Origin: Oppiella nova
Taxonomy: Eukaryota > Arthropoda > Arachnida > Sarcoptiformes > Oppiidae
Length of the DNA: 31,912 nt
Direction: 5' to 3'
NCBI GenBank assembly: GCA_905397405.1
Contig: CAJPVJ010000213.1
Span: 1 to 31,912, forward strand
Made by a program: the position numbers and the translations under genes. Below, piece after piece: positions 13,267 through 27,384 of this stretch. Below the pieces are notes generated by a model, which ran no database searches, was not told where the DNA came from, and saw only the letters and a program-made list of their open reading frames with translations. The stretch's first letter is position 1; every line of letters begins with the position of its first letter.

Positions 13267-13732
13267 ATTTATTATTAGAATATTTTTGTCTTCAAAATTC
13301 ATTGAAAAGTGAGTTGAAGTGAAAGCATTTCTTATAAGTTTTGAAATTAATAATATGTTAAGTGAATGGTAATAATCTTTTGCAAACATGACTTCCATTG
13401 AGTTATATTTAGTCCGTTGGGCTCAACACTTGCAAACTTAAACTCATTTCACTTTTGTCTGTCAACACATATGTTATGCAAGTTTTGCGATCATATCTTT
13501 TATTTATTCTCACATACGATCTGTCAGTTTGCGAGTAATTTGCTTCATATATAATTCATAATTCATTAAATAATATTCTCTAATATTCTATAAAACGATA
13601 TAAAATTTGACATTTTGTGAGTTAACTTTCACACATCATAAGAGTGATTAACTAAGCAAGGTGGTGTCCAAAGTTAAGGTATCGATAGAAGCCAACATTA
13701 AGGCAAAAGTGAAATGAATGGCAATGACTTAC
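9025..13732. other. AT-rich non-coding, presumed KCNQ intron
   Basis: No coding exon was recognised. The minus-strand splice donor at 13727-13732 (GTAAGT) opens this intron, and no KCNQ membrane-segment exon was found toward position 1. The stretch contains the (GA)n run near 13234. Confidence 0.55.
13234..13263. repeat. (GA)n microsatellite
   Basis: A GA run of about 30 bp preceded by a short (TG)n tract. It produces a low-complexity Ser-Leu reading frame on the minus strand, which is not a gene. Confidence 0.95.
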
Positions 13733-14007
13733 ATTAAAAGGTGATAAGAGGCGGCGCGACAGCCCCGGGGTCTCTCCAAGAAGTTGTACAACACGTTCTG
13801 CAACTTGCGATACCTGGGGTCGCGGTGTCTGTACCCGGCTTTGAGAGGGCGTCCCAAGAGACTGGTTCGCGACACTTCCGATGAGGGCCGAGGAGTGCAT
13901 CCGAAGGGGCCGTGCGTGCGGGCATAGCGCTCCCCGGCCTCAAGTTGTCGCAACTCCAACAGCGCGGCTTCCGGGTTGCAGTAGTCAAACGAAGGCAGTT
14001 TGGATGC
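13733..14007 (-). CDS. KCNQ: KCNQ/Kv7 potassium channel, N-terminal exon (partial gene)
   Basis: The exon encodes the cytoplasmic N-terminus of a Kv7 voltage-gated K+ channel. The diagnostic stretch is YRKLQNVLYNFLERPRG, close to the invariant YRKLQNFLYNVLERPRG of animal KCNQ proteins, preceded by TSLLGRPLKAGYRHRDPR. The exon is about 91 codons, from an acceptor (gacag before 14007) to a donor GTAAGT (13727-13732), and breaks just before the S1 helix, as in other KCNQ genes. The reading frame has no Met between acceptor and donor, so an upstream start exon must exist; I could not place it securely. The residue after ERPRG is Cys, where vertebrate KCNQ2 has Trp. The region is markedly GC-rich compared with its flanks. 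Downstream exons (S1-S6, pore, C-terminus) were not found in the window. Confidence 0.85.
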
Positions 14008-15064
14008 CTGTCAGGCCTCCCGATCCCGACACTTGTTGGCCTCCACTAACACCCCATACACTCGGGTCACTGCCAACAGTGCTTACACTCCATGCACTCG
14101 AAATGTGTGAGACGTGTCAGACGTGTGCACCCATTCATACCACACAACCTCTGGTCCAGTGCTGACTCGTGAGCGCAGTTCACTGTAATCCGTACTCAAC
14201 GTCCAAAAGTTGGGTTACTTTCAACACATCGACTGCTCCACTGAATCCCTATCTCATACCTGCGCTCATCTACCAGTGCACGCAATTCTGTACAGAATCG
14301 TACAGACAGTGTGTTTGTTTGCATCCGAGTCGTTATGGAGACACAACACTATCCTTAATAAGCACTCCTTATACTTAAACGAGGTCTAAGTTTTGCCACA
14401 ATATATAACACAAAAATCAATTCATAGACATAATTGTATTCACTTTTATTGGCGAAAAATTTCAGTTCAATAAAATTTTATTACTAAATTGAATTCATAT
14501 ATTTTGTACTCATTGTAAGCTTACTAAACAAATGATAACCACTAATTGATGTTCAAAATATTTACTGTACTTCACATATAAATTTACATTGATTTGCAAA
14601 ATACTTATCTAAGGTATGACGGGTCAAGGGATATTGTCTGTAAGGTGAATGAATGATTAAATGATGGTCAGTATTATTAGCATTTGACCTGGTTAATTGA
14701 CATCTTTATCATTACATTGAATATATTTTGTGTATATACAGTATATTATTAAATTATATTTGGGCTTTAAAAAGTTCATTTAAAAGAAAATAAGTTTAAG
14801 TATTGTATTTGGAAACATATATAGGAATAAGGTTTAAAACTTATGAAATCAATTTCTCCTAAATTGTCACAAACGTTGAATATAACAGTGTTTTCATTAT
14901 CATTTAGTTTTGTATTTCAGGTCAAGTTTAAAGCACAAGTACTTTGATCATTAATTCCAAGTTTGAGTTAATTTTATATAAATTTATACAACAATAACAG
15001 GAAAGATATTTGATTATCAAAATAATTACACAAATGTGACAAATGCTAGCATTCACTGCAACTA
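14008..15064. other. KCNQ 5' region, then AT-rich intergenic DNA
   Basis: 14008-14390 keeps the higher GC content of the KCNQ exon and contains several possible minus-strand splice donors (for example a GCGCAG/GTATGAG site near 14260). It probably holds 5' exons or the promoter, but no in-frame start exon could be joined to the exon at 13733-14007. From about 14400 the DNA is AT-rich and shows nothing recognisable. Confidence 0.45.
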
Positions 15065-15493
15065 ATGTCTGCAATGAATTCACAAACAAATAGAGGATTG
15101 AGAAAACTGTCGTATAATATGTCATCTTTAGTCCCCAATGAATGCAATGAATTATATGAGAATATGAGAAGATATGACCACTTATTTACTCTTATTATAG
15201 TCATTACTACTCATATACTCACGCTTTTAGTAAGCAATGTGTCTTTTATCCAAAGTAACTCATACTTATGTCCATTATTATATTCAATCAAAATTGGTGA
15301 ACAAATCTTAATCATTAATTCTATAGTAATGTATATCCATTGGTTTTGGATACTACTGTATTACTGCACTCTACTGTACTCTCCTCTCAGTGTTTCAATT
15401 ATTAAGTTTTGTTTTCTTCTAACGAATGAAATATTATTTCGATATAATTTAATCATCTTTTATGAAACTTTTAATACGGTATTAATACCGTAA
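15065..15493 (+). CDS. Possible multi-pass membrane protein fragment
   Basis: A 142-codon frame with a true ATG. An amphipathic or charged start (residues about 10-40: LRKLSYNMSSLVPNECNELY and on) is followed by at least three hydrophobic stretches (about 41-57, 77-90 and 92-105). The order of a Leu-patterned cytoplasmic helix, an Asn-Glu-Leu-Tyr segment and a membrane helix is reminiscent of arthropod gustatory-type receptors, but I cannot identify it. A splice acceptor (aatag) and donor (TTAGTAAGC) inside the frame suggest a shorter exon at about 15095-15231. It is AT-rich, and chance or a decayed receptor remains possible. Confidence 0.25.
   Translation: MSAMNSQTNRGLRKLSYNMSSLVPNECNELYENMRRYDHLFTLIIVITTHILTLLVSNVSFIQSNSYLCPLLYSIKIGEQILIINSIVMYIHWFWILLYYCTLLYSPLSVSIIKFCFLLTNEILFRYNLIIFYETFNTVLIP
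15475..15492. repeat. 18-bp perfect palindrome
   Basis: TACGGTATTAATACCGTA is a perfect palindrome without a spacer, overlapping the end of the frame at 15065-15493. Function unknown. Confidence 0.8.
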
Positions 15494-15570
15494 TATTTAT
15501 GTTACTTAATGCAATCTTACTTCAAATTTTTAATTATGAATATAACTTCAAAAATTATATGTAATATCTT

Positions 15571-15621
15571 TACCTAGGCTGGATATCATTTTTACCTAGG
15601 CTGGATATCATTTTTACCTAT
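15571..15621. repeat. 22-bp tandem repeat, 2.3 copies
   Basis: The unit tacctaggctggatatcatt followed by tt occurs twice in full (15571-15592 and 15593-15614), then a partial copy ending near 15621. Confidence 0.9.
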
Positions 15622-15671
15622 TAAATAATATAATTAAAATATTAAATAATAGTATCATATCTTTGTATTAC

Positions 15672-15887
15672 ATATGAGAAGAAAATAGTATAATGGGCGT
15701 AGAGGTATAGCATCCAAACAGTAAAACATTTACAAACTTTATTTTTAATTTAAGTTTATAAATAATAACTAATTATTTTGATACAATTTTTATATAAATT
15801 TAAACAATTAAAACTTAATTACTTTTGTTTACAAATATTTGTTTCATTTATTAGCTCTACGCCTTTTATACTATTTTCTCCTCATAT
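15672..15887. mobile_element. MITE candidate with about 33-bp TIRs
   Basis: The left arm 15672-15704 and the reverse complement of the right arm 15855-15887 agree in about 30 of 33 positions, sharing AGAAAATAGTATAA and GGCGTAGAG. The inside is about 150 bp, AT-rich and non-coding. The ends lie in TATA-like sequence compatible with a TA target duplication (15673-15674 and 15885-15886). The termini differ from those of the other elements in this window. Confidence 0.6.
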
Positions 15888-16279
15888 AGCATGTTGTAAA
15901 CCGTATTATAAAAATATAGCAAATTTTAACTTTGGTAGTTTTTAACTTTTAGAGTTTTGATTGAAATAGAATATAAATTAATCTAGATGTTCTAAAACCT
16001 TTCCTCTATAATATAGAGTCTATATCTAATTAAAATTTGTGTCAGGTTTGGATTGTATCTTGGTAAATTTTAAAGAAATATTTATAATAAAACAAATAGA
16101 ATTGTATATAAAATTACAGTATGCTAATCAATTTATGGAAAAACTCGTTATAATATACAAGACATTAAAAATTACATTTGGAACAATCATGACTTACAAA
16201 ATAATTTTTTATATAAGTTATAAATGTTTTTAAATAAACTTTAAATAAAAAGTGGAAATTGAAATTTTAAATAAAACAA

Positions 16280-17934
16280 TTATTTTCTTAGTTTAAGTTT
16301 TAAAGAGATTTTATGTTCGGGTATTATAATAAAACAGAATTTTAAGTCCAGTTTGGACTGAATGGCAGTTATCTCATACTTTTGGATGAGTTTAGCGGTC
16401 GACAAATACAACTCGAGCTCTGAGAAGCGTTTTCCAGCGCACATACGGTTCCCGTAACCAAACGGTAATAAAGCAAAGGCGTGGAACTCCTTCTTGCTTT
16501 CGTCTAACCATCTCTCGGGACGATAAGAGAGAGGATCAGCAAAATATTCACTTAATCTTGAAGTTACCATTAAATGCGAGAATATAATAGTCTGAATGAA
16601 CAGAATTGAAATAATATATAGATATTGCAAGTGATATGAGATGTGAAAGAGTAATACATTTTGTGGGACGTGATAACCAGAGAGGACAGTGGGTTGGGGC
16701 AAAATTCTGGTGATTCCGGGAACAGTATTCGTGAGTCTAAAGCATTCCTTCACACATGCCTTGAGGTATGGCATGTCGGCCAACATGTCAGCAGTGAGCA
16801 GATGGCTGTCGCCCATCACTTGACTCACCTCTTGGAACAGTTTGTGTTGAACTTCAGGATTGGACGCCAAGTGATAGAATAGAAAGCAAAGAGTGTTGGA
16901 AACGGTGAATATTCCTCCGGCAATGAAATCAATGATTGTTATTTTAATATCACTCTCAGTCAAGCCTTCAGTGTTGAGTAGAGTTTGCAAAACACTTTGG
17001 TTAGCATTTGTTTGGTCACGAGTACTGCCATTAAAGCCCATTTGTATGTATTTGGAGGCGATTTCATAGATACAGGTTTCAGCCGAATCTAGTTTACGAT
17101 AAGAATTGGTGGCAAATAGTTTCCAAAAGGGTATTCCGTAATACAACTCATTGTAACTCTCAAACAACAGCTTTGTGGCCGATATCAGCAGCTGTCCATC
17201 GCTTGTCGTTGTGTTGTCTTTTAAAAAGCAATGCAATCTTGAGTCCAAACACATCATACAAATGGATTCTAAGGCCAATCTATAGGTAGCATCCGATAAG
17301 TCATTCAATACATCATTACTGGGATCTCTTATTTGCCACAAGTAGTCAAGAAAGTCATCACAAATTTGATTTTGTGATGGGATATGATTTTGTATAACTT
17401 TCAGACTCATGAGTGCTGGTGCCAAGAGCTGTCTGTGTTGGTACCACTGCTCGCCCATCATATTAGAGAGACCAACGTTCGGGTATTTATGCTTATTCTG
17501 GAGTCTATAATGGGATACAAACTCATTGGCCGGTCTCATGGGACACTTGCCTTGACTCCTAAATACTGTCTCAAAGTCTTTGGGATCAAATATATGTATA
17601 ATTGGTTTTCCCCATTCATATTCCTCCTTAACAATAGGTCCATAGGTGTCATACTTGTGTTGGTTAGCCTCATGTAGTTTGGATAAGTTGTATCTACCGA
17701 CTACTCAAAGCACACAAAACCCGTTATAAGTAATACTCGCCTAAGCTGAATCCAAAGCTATGATATATTCATAGAAAACTTACTGTACTTGAAGTACTGC
17801 CATCCGGTTCCTATCCATGGAAGCGATGGTTTGGGTCCCGGAATGCAAACAAATTCTTTAATCACTTGTGAATCCAAACCAACCAAATCTCTTGATTCAC
17901 TTGAGTCTTCATTTTGATGTCTATCAAATGACAT
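16280..17934 (-). CDS. Mitochondrial-clan cytochrome P450
   Basis: A haem-thiolate monooxygenase of 501 aa in three exons: 17784-17934, 16658-17700 and 16280-16591. Introns are 83 and 66 bp, and the summed length is an exact multiple of three. Visible motifs are the C-helix WYQHR (about 136-140), I-helix AGGIFTVSNT (about 311-320), K-helix ECFR (about 369-372), PERW (about 423-426) and the haem loop FGYGNRMCAG with Cys about 449. The haem loop is followed by KRFSELE, which is typical of mitochondrial P450s fed by ferredoxin. PGP and the PWIGTGW hinge near residue 32 mark the start of the fold. The second intron (16592-16657) has no stop and keeps frame; unspliced it would add 22 residues between HVPQN and TIIFSH. 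The I-helix lacks the usual acid before Thr, and the N-terminus is acidic and lacks a basic presequence. An ecdysteroid or xenobiotic role cannot be decided here. Confidence 0.9.
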
Positions 17935-18261
17935 TATAAGCACTCGTTTGTAAACTTAACTTTGTTTTATAAAAAACTAAAACTAAAATATTGAATACAG
18001 TTTAAGCAAATTCCAATAAATTAAGTTAGTCTTAATTAGCCCAGTACAACAAACAGATGTATGTATACAAATTATTTGTCACGATTTTTGTTATGAAAAC
18101 ACTTTGAACACAGAGTTAAGTGCCAAAAGTGGATATTTGTCGGTAATTCAACTTTCAACTGATTGTTATCAAAATATTTGCCAAACGGTAGTCCAATAGT
18201 TATGAGTTGTGGGAAAATAATTTTAGAAAACTTAACTCTAACTCCGTTTATGATATGAGGG

Positions 18262-18286
18262 CTCTCTCTCTCTCTCTCTCTCTCTC
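18262..18286. repeat. (CT)n microsatellite
   Basis: A CT run of about 25 bp upstream of the P450. Confidence 0.95.
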
Positions 18287-18328
18287 GCAAAAAACTTGTG
18301 CTTGAGTTCAAGGTTATGGAAAACTGGG

Positions 18329-18585
18329 AAACTGGAGGCCCAAAACGGTCTGGGAGTTTAGTATTCTTATATATATTGTATGAAATGTACAGCTGTTTTA
18401 CTCAAAACTAGAGTTATAGTCAGTACAAAAATGTACATTGTTGAGCTTTTCAATATAAACTGGAGGCCCAAAACGGTCTGGGAGTTTAGTATTCTTATAT
18501 ATATTGTATGAAATGTACAGCTGTTTTACTCAAAACTAGAGTTATAGTCAGTACAAAAATGTACATTGTTGAGCTTTTCAATATA
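18329..18585. repeat. Exact direct duplication, period 128 bp (likely assembly overlap)
   Basis: 18329-18457 and 18457-18585 are identical, with a period of exactly 128 bp. An equivalent reading is two 127-mers separated by one A. The same geometry recurs at 27130-27384, suggesting unmerged k-mer overlaps of 127 bp. No coding content. Confidence 0.85.
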
Positions 18586-19442
18586 CAGTATTGATAATTC
18601 ATTACATACATTATTTTATAACAATATAAGTTATATCCCTTAATACACACTCTATTATTAGTGTTTTATTTATTCATTTATCTCATTTCTAATTAACAGA
18701 TTTCCAAAAAAAATAATTTTATCACTAAATGACTGACATATCGTACGATATTAGCCAAGAACTAAGTACAGTACTGTACGATCATAATTAGTTTTAAGCA
18801 TAAATGAGAGTCCAAAAAGTTAACAAATAAGGTAGATAATGATGCTACAGTACAACACAAATTACTAAATTATGTACGTTACTTATAAAAAGATACAGTA
18901 TTATTGCAAGGGTATGGTTGTGTTGAGGGAAAGGCTTAACAGTATCCCTCGTCAGGCATTCTGAAAACACAATGAGTTTAGAGTAGTGTGTCTGAGGAAT
19001 GGGATGCTATTTGTTATGTAAAATACAATAAGACTCTTACGGTATCGTATCGTTGACTTTTATTGAAAATATAAGTTAAATTATGTAAAAATATACCAAA
19101 TTTGATGACAAATCTTTCCATGCTACATGTTATTCATTGAAATCACAAACTTAGAAATTTGTTACAAATATTAATATAGAATTATCTCAATGTTTAAGTT
19201 AAATGATAAAATATATATACAATGTATATAATCTGTAACTTAATATAAAAAACATATAACAATAATCGCGTGAATTACACAATAATTAATATACAGCAAG
19301 CATTGCTTAGAATTATATAAACAAAATGATTGAAAGCCAAAATAATTTACATAATCATAAAGATATGGTTTGAAAATAGACTAAATATAAGTGATAATTA
19401 TCTAAAATAAACTAAATTGAGAGAATGAGTGCAAACAAATGG

Positions 19443-21677
19443 TTAGTAATCGTCGTCATCGTATTCATAATCCATATCATTGTCACCCGTCTCTATTCCA
19501 AGCAGTTCTTGGATTGAGAACTCTTTACGTTTGTTGTTATCGTCTTCTTCTTCGTCAGAATCTTCTTCTGTTTCATTGTTTACCATTTCATCCAATCTTT
19601 CGTTCGATTCTTTAATACCCGACTCTTTGGCCAACATTTGTGGATCATTCACATCATCGGTGTCTTTGGAGTCGCCCTCTAATGAAGTGGACTTCGAGTT
19701 CAAAGATTTCATTTTGAGTTTATTAAAGAGCGGCGCCTTTAGGTTCACGAGCGATGTGTTGGCGCTGTTCTTCAATGTTGTCAATCTTTTGAGTGGACTT
19801 TGAACTACTTTTTGGTCATCAGATTCGACACATTTGTCCAAACTTTTAATTAGAGGTTCCGGTGCTTTGAAACTTGCAGTAGTTTTGCCAAAAGTCGGAT
19901 TCAAGTTCTTAAGCACTTCGTAATTGATTTTATTCGAGATTTTCTTCTCGAGTAACATCTTCTCAATGGCTTCTGAGGCACTGTTGGCCTGGATTTGAGT
20001 CTTTTTGCGACTCTTCCTCTTCTTTTTGGGCGCCACCTCTCCGGACGCCTCCTTTCGTTTGCGTTCTTCTTCTTCTTTCACTTTCAATTCCTCTTTGAGT
20101 TTCAATTCTTCCAAATAGTCTTTATGAACGCGAGTCCACACATTTGTCTTCGCATCGATTTCATCTGTCGATAACAGATAGCCATCTAATTCGCTGTCAT
20201 CGATGCCCGTGAGGTCCAGTTCCTCGCTTTCGTTCACATCTTGTAATTCTTTTTTGTCGTTATTGTAGTCATCCCTTTGAATGACAGAAGTTATGCCTAA
20301 ACTGGCGGCGGTTGGTCTCAAACACTTAATACTCTCCATATAATTATCATAATTATTGGTGTCGTCTTCATTGAGCACCTGTTCAATGGTGTGGACGGTG
20401 TCGTCCAAAATGAACTGTTCGACCGCCGAGTCCTCACTCTTGGGCGCAGAAGTGGTCGCTTCGGGACTCAAATATTTGGAGAAAGGATTTCGCAATTTTT
20501 GACGACTTTTCTCTAAATCCTTTTCAATAAGTTTTTGCAAATGAGTTATTTTGGACTGAATTTCCTCAATCTGTTGTTCGCTCTCGAATTGACACGACTT
20601 TTGTTTGCGTTTATTGGCCTTAAAACAGGGCGGGTCCTCCTCGCCCTCCAAGTCTATAGTCATGAACTCATCTAAAGTCAGATTACTTGTCGGCGTTTCA
20701 CTGAATTCACACAAACGCTTCCGAATGGTTGTCTCACAAACTTTCACCACTTTTATGATGTCTTTTATAGAACAGTGCACTTCGTTGAGACGGGCGGCCA
20801 CTAGGATGGCGGCCCCACACAGACCTGACGGTCGCCTCCCGTAATGCATCCAATCTCTCTTCATTCGCTGCACCAATCGATTGGCCGTTGAGATCACGTT
20901 ATTCCGCATTCTCTCCACTTCTGTGTTACTCTTTTCGCCTAAATATAGTCAATAATACAAGTCATCACAACTCTGCCAATGCCTCCAATGCTTACAAACG
21001 CATCCCAACCCCAACCCCAACCCCAAACTCATACCTAAGTTCAAGTGTTGCGCAAACCTAATGATGTAAAGACTGGGATCAATGGCAGGAATGGTGATAC
21101 AGAGGGCGGCCGTGAGCTTGAGGTAAGTGCGGCCCAACTCATAGACGTTGACCTGCGAGACGTCGCTGAGGTCGAGCAGCATATGAGGGGTGCCTTCACT
21201 GCGACACGTGATGTAAATACAGGCGGCGATCACATGGATGTGTTTGCGGCCGTGGGTTAGCCTCCGATTGAGAGCCATTTTGTAGAAATTAAAGGCCATT
21301 TCGATGAAGTGCTCGTTGAGTCTCAACTGATCGCAAACCGTTTTGATCCGTCGTTTGGCGTTCATAAGAGTCACTTGTCTTGACTCACGTCCCGCTCCAA
21401 GAATGCCTCCAATACTATGGTATCAATGAATGGGTGAATGAGTGGCCAATTGGACAAAGAGTGAACCAAACCTGAATGACTTGAAGGCGGACTCCGTGTC
21501 ATGTCTTTGTCCGATGATATGTGCGGACCCGTGGGTGCCCTCCGAGAAGAGCACTTCCGAGACGATGCAGTTCTGGTCGATCACGAAACCACATGAAGTG
21601 CAATACGTGTCGCCACGACTCGACTCGAACTCCACTTCATTGGACCCACAGTTACCACACGTGACCGTCGATGACAT
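19443..21677 (-). CDS. BRF1: BRF1, TFIIB-related subunit of TFIIIB
   Basis: The RNA polymerase III initiation factor that, with TBP and BDP1, recruits Pol III to tRNA and 5S genes in the nucleus. Three exons (21472-21677, 21035-21414, 19443-20938) with introns of 57 and 96 bp join in frame to 693 aa. Domains in order: an N-terminal zinc ribbon (CGNC...CTSC, about 7-30); two cyclin-like TFIIB repeats (about 85-175 with RGK-like [15 protein letters not shown], and about 200-300 with [17 protein letters not shown]); a coiled, charged linker; and the Brf1 homology block (about 433-547) with [37 protein letters not shown]. The tail is very acidic and ends DYEYDDDDY. The ATG at 21677 starts the conserved zinc ribbon directly. 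It lies between AGO1 (upstream) and the P450 (downstream), all on the minus strand. Confidence 0.96.
21004..21024 (-). promoter_or_regulatory. Telomere-like G4 motif in BRF1 intron 2
   Basis: On the transcribed (minus) sense, four G-runs separated by TT (GGGGTTGGGGTTGGGGTTGGG) begin about 11 nt after the splice donor GTATGAG of BRF1 intron 2 (20939-21034). This meets the standard G-quadruplex pattern in the pre-mRNA and resembles a TTGGGG telomere repeat. A role in splicing is inferred, not shown. Confidence 0.7.
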
Positions 21678-23233
21678 GATTGTGTCGACTGACTCGCAGT
21701 CAGATGGGTTCGGGTCTTATGTCTTGGAGTGGATGGATGTGATGGATGTGACAGTCAAGTGATGTTTGCAGACAAACACAACACTCTCTACACGTTTCAT
21801 AATCTACACGATTTGTCCCTTTTATTATACACAACAACTATTCGTACAGTATTAATGCTGTTTGCTTATTAAAGGACCAAATTGTGGGCAAATGTACCTT
21901 TATATGATACACAACGGGTTCTACTGCATTGCCATATATTGTGGACCAATATATGTCGCGTCTCTATCCGTCTTCATGACATATGTCGGACATATGATGA
22001 ACTGAAACTGTGGACACATTTCCAATATGTACGGTCATGTCATCAAATATGTCATATGCCTCGTGAAAGCGTGTAGAAGGCTATGATAGATACAGTACTG
22101 TAGTGACTACAGTAGACTCTACTGTAATAATATCTAACAGGCCAATTGAAATTAGCAACATATAGTACAGAACTACTGCCATAATTGGCTATTTGCCATC
22201 AATTCATAATTCGTAATTCATATAAGTTATATTATTAACTATAATCAAATGTAATCTATACTATAACCAAACTCATCCAAATGACAACTCTTGTCCAACA
22301 AACGGACATAACATGTTAGAGCACGTGGTTTGATGTCAAATGACTGCAAACCATTTACAGTTATATTGAATAACTTAGTCTTATATCACAGAATATTCTA
22401 CAGTATACTCACGTCTCGTATACCATTAGAATATATGTAGTGTTATACTAACGATAATTGTCAAACCAATTATTTGTATACATTTATATTCAATTGGTCT
22501 CTTATGGGAAAATACAGTTAATCGCTTATAAATTATATGATCATTATATAAAAAGACTCTAGGCCAAATTGGGCACCCATTGGTCAAGTGATTGTCTGTA
22601 GTGAGCTGTAAATGTACCAGGGTTTAACAGCTTGGTTGTTGTACATTACCTACCCGGTTGTGTAGAATACAATACAATGGATAAAAATAAACAAATCATA
22701 ACAAATACCTGCCTTTTATTCATAATTCAAATTCAATTCCAGACCAAACAATTAGTTTTACACAAAAAACACAATAAAATATAATTACAATTAAATCAAT
22801 GAATTTAATTGAAAAATGTATGTTTGTTTAAAAGTTTCAAACAGTGGTTTGAGTAATATGTTGACAAAGGGATGCAAAATATGTAACGATTTGTGAATAT
22901 AGGGCATACGGTAATAGTGTTATGTTATGTGTAGCTAATGTTATGTCTCATATAATTAATAATATATAATAACAGTATTTTATACTATACTGTACTGTAT
23001 ATTAATAAAACTATAAATAATAATCGTCTAATAAATGTGCCAATATTTGAGAACATGATTTCAATTGATTTATTTTAAAATTAAATTAATTAATGAATCG
23101 ATGATTTGTGGGTTAATGTGTGTATACTTTAAACAATTGTTCAATACTTGCAATACATTCAACGGTTTAGTATTTCTTTGAGAGATGACTAAATTGTCTA
23201 TTCGTATGGTTTATGAGGAGAGTGTGAGTCTTC
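21678..23233. other. BRF1 upstream region and AGO1 3' UTR
   Basis: Holds the 3' UTR of AGO1 (right part) and the BRF1 promoter (left part). Candidate AATAAA signals on the minus strand (TTTATT here) lie at 23069-23074 and 22715-22720, 160 and about 515 bp past the AGO1 stop. A cluster of four TACAGTA/TACTGTA heptamers lies at about 22090-22130. No further gene was recognised. Confidence 0.5.
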
Positions 23234-26992
<3,759 letters not shown>

Positions 26993-27129
26993 CTGTCGTT
27001 AAGATATATGAATTAAATCTCATTCAATTAAATGGCAATAATTGCACATAAAATGGGATTCACTTTAAAAGTAAAATATGACAAAACAATGAACGGATAT
27101 GTGATAAGGAATGGTAGGCAATGGGAAAC

Positions 27130-27384
27130 ACATTCCCTGTACTCTATTCTATCATATATTCATATGTATTCTCTTCATTACTATAAATATACGGTAATAG
27201 TGAACAAATATTCATCAGGTTCTCATTACCCTAAAGTTATACAGTAGTACAGTATAAACATTCCCTGTACTCTATTCTATCATATATTCATATGTATTCT
27301 CTTCATTACTATAAATATACGGTAATAGTGAACAAATATTCATCAGGTTCTCATTACCCTAAAGTTATACAGTAGTACAGTATA
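27130..27384. repeat. Exact 127-bp duplication with one-base spacer (likely assembly overlap)
   Basis: 27130-27256 and 27258-27384 are identical over 127 bp, separated by a single A at 27257. The reverse complement of the last 127 bases of the window (31786-31912) is the same 127-mer, and the window stops exactly at its edge. This points to unmerged k=127 overlaps. Confidence 0.85.

Larger units (their letters stand above)
15494..16279. other. AT-rich intergenic, downstream of the P450
   Basis: Contains a 22-bp tandem repeat and a MITE candidate, listed separately. Short ORFs are AT-rich and unconvincing. The 3' UTR of the minus-strand P450 should lie at the right edge. Confidence 0.5.
17944..19442. 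other. Intergenic between BRF1 and the P450
   Basis: Contains the likely P450 promoter side (next to 17944), a (CT)n run, a 128-bp-period duplication and the BRF1 3' UTR at the right. A GC-richer patch at about 18905-19015 shows no supported gene. A TTTATT (AATAAA on the minus strand) near 19057 could be a distant BRF1 poly(A) signal. Confidence 0.45.

Noticed and set aside
13652-14378. Several overlapping plus- and minus-strand ORFs around the KCNQ exon
   Set aside because: They overlap the real KCNQ frame or its GC-rich 5' flank and have no recognisable protein features.
18072-18311. Minus-strand ORF upstream of the P450 as a possible presequence exon
   Set aside because: It starts at TTG, includes the (CT)n microsatellite as Arg-Glu repeats, and has no donor that joins the P450 in a sensible way.
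18905-19015. Possible short terminal exon on the minus strand (acceptor tgtgttttcag, then MPDEGYC and a stop)
   Set aside because: Only seven codons, with no upstream exon to join; BRF1 already ends convincingly at 19443. Not enough to call a gene.
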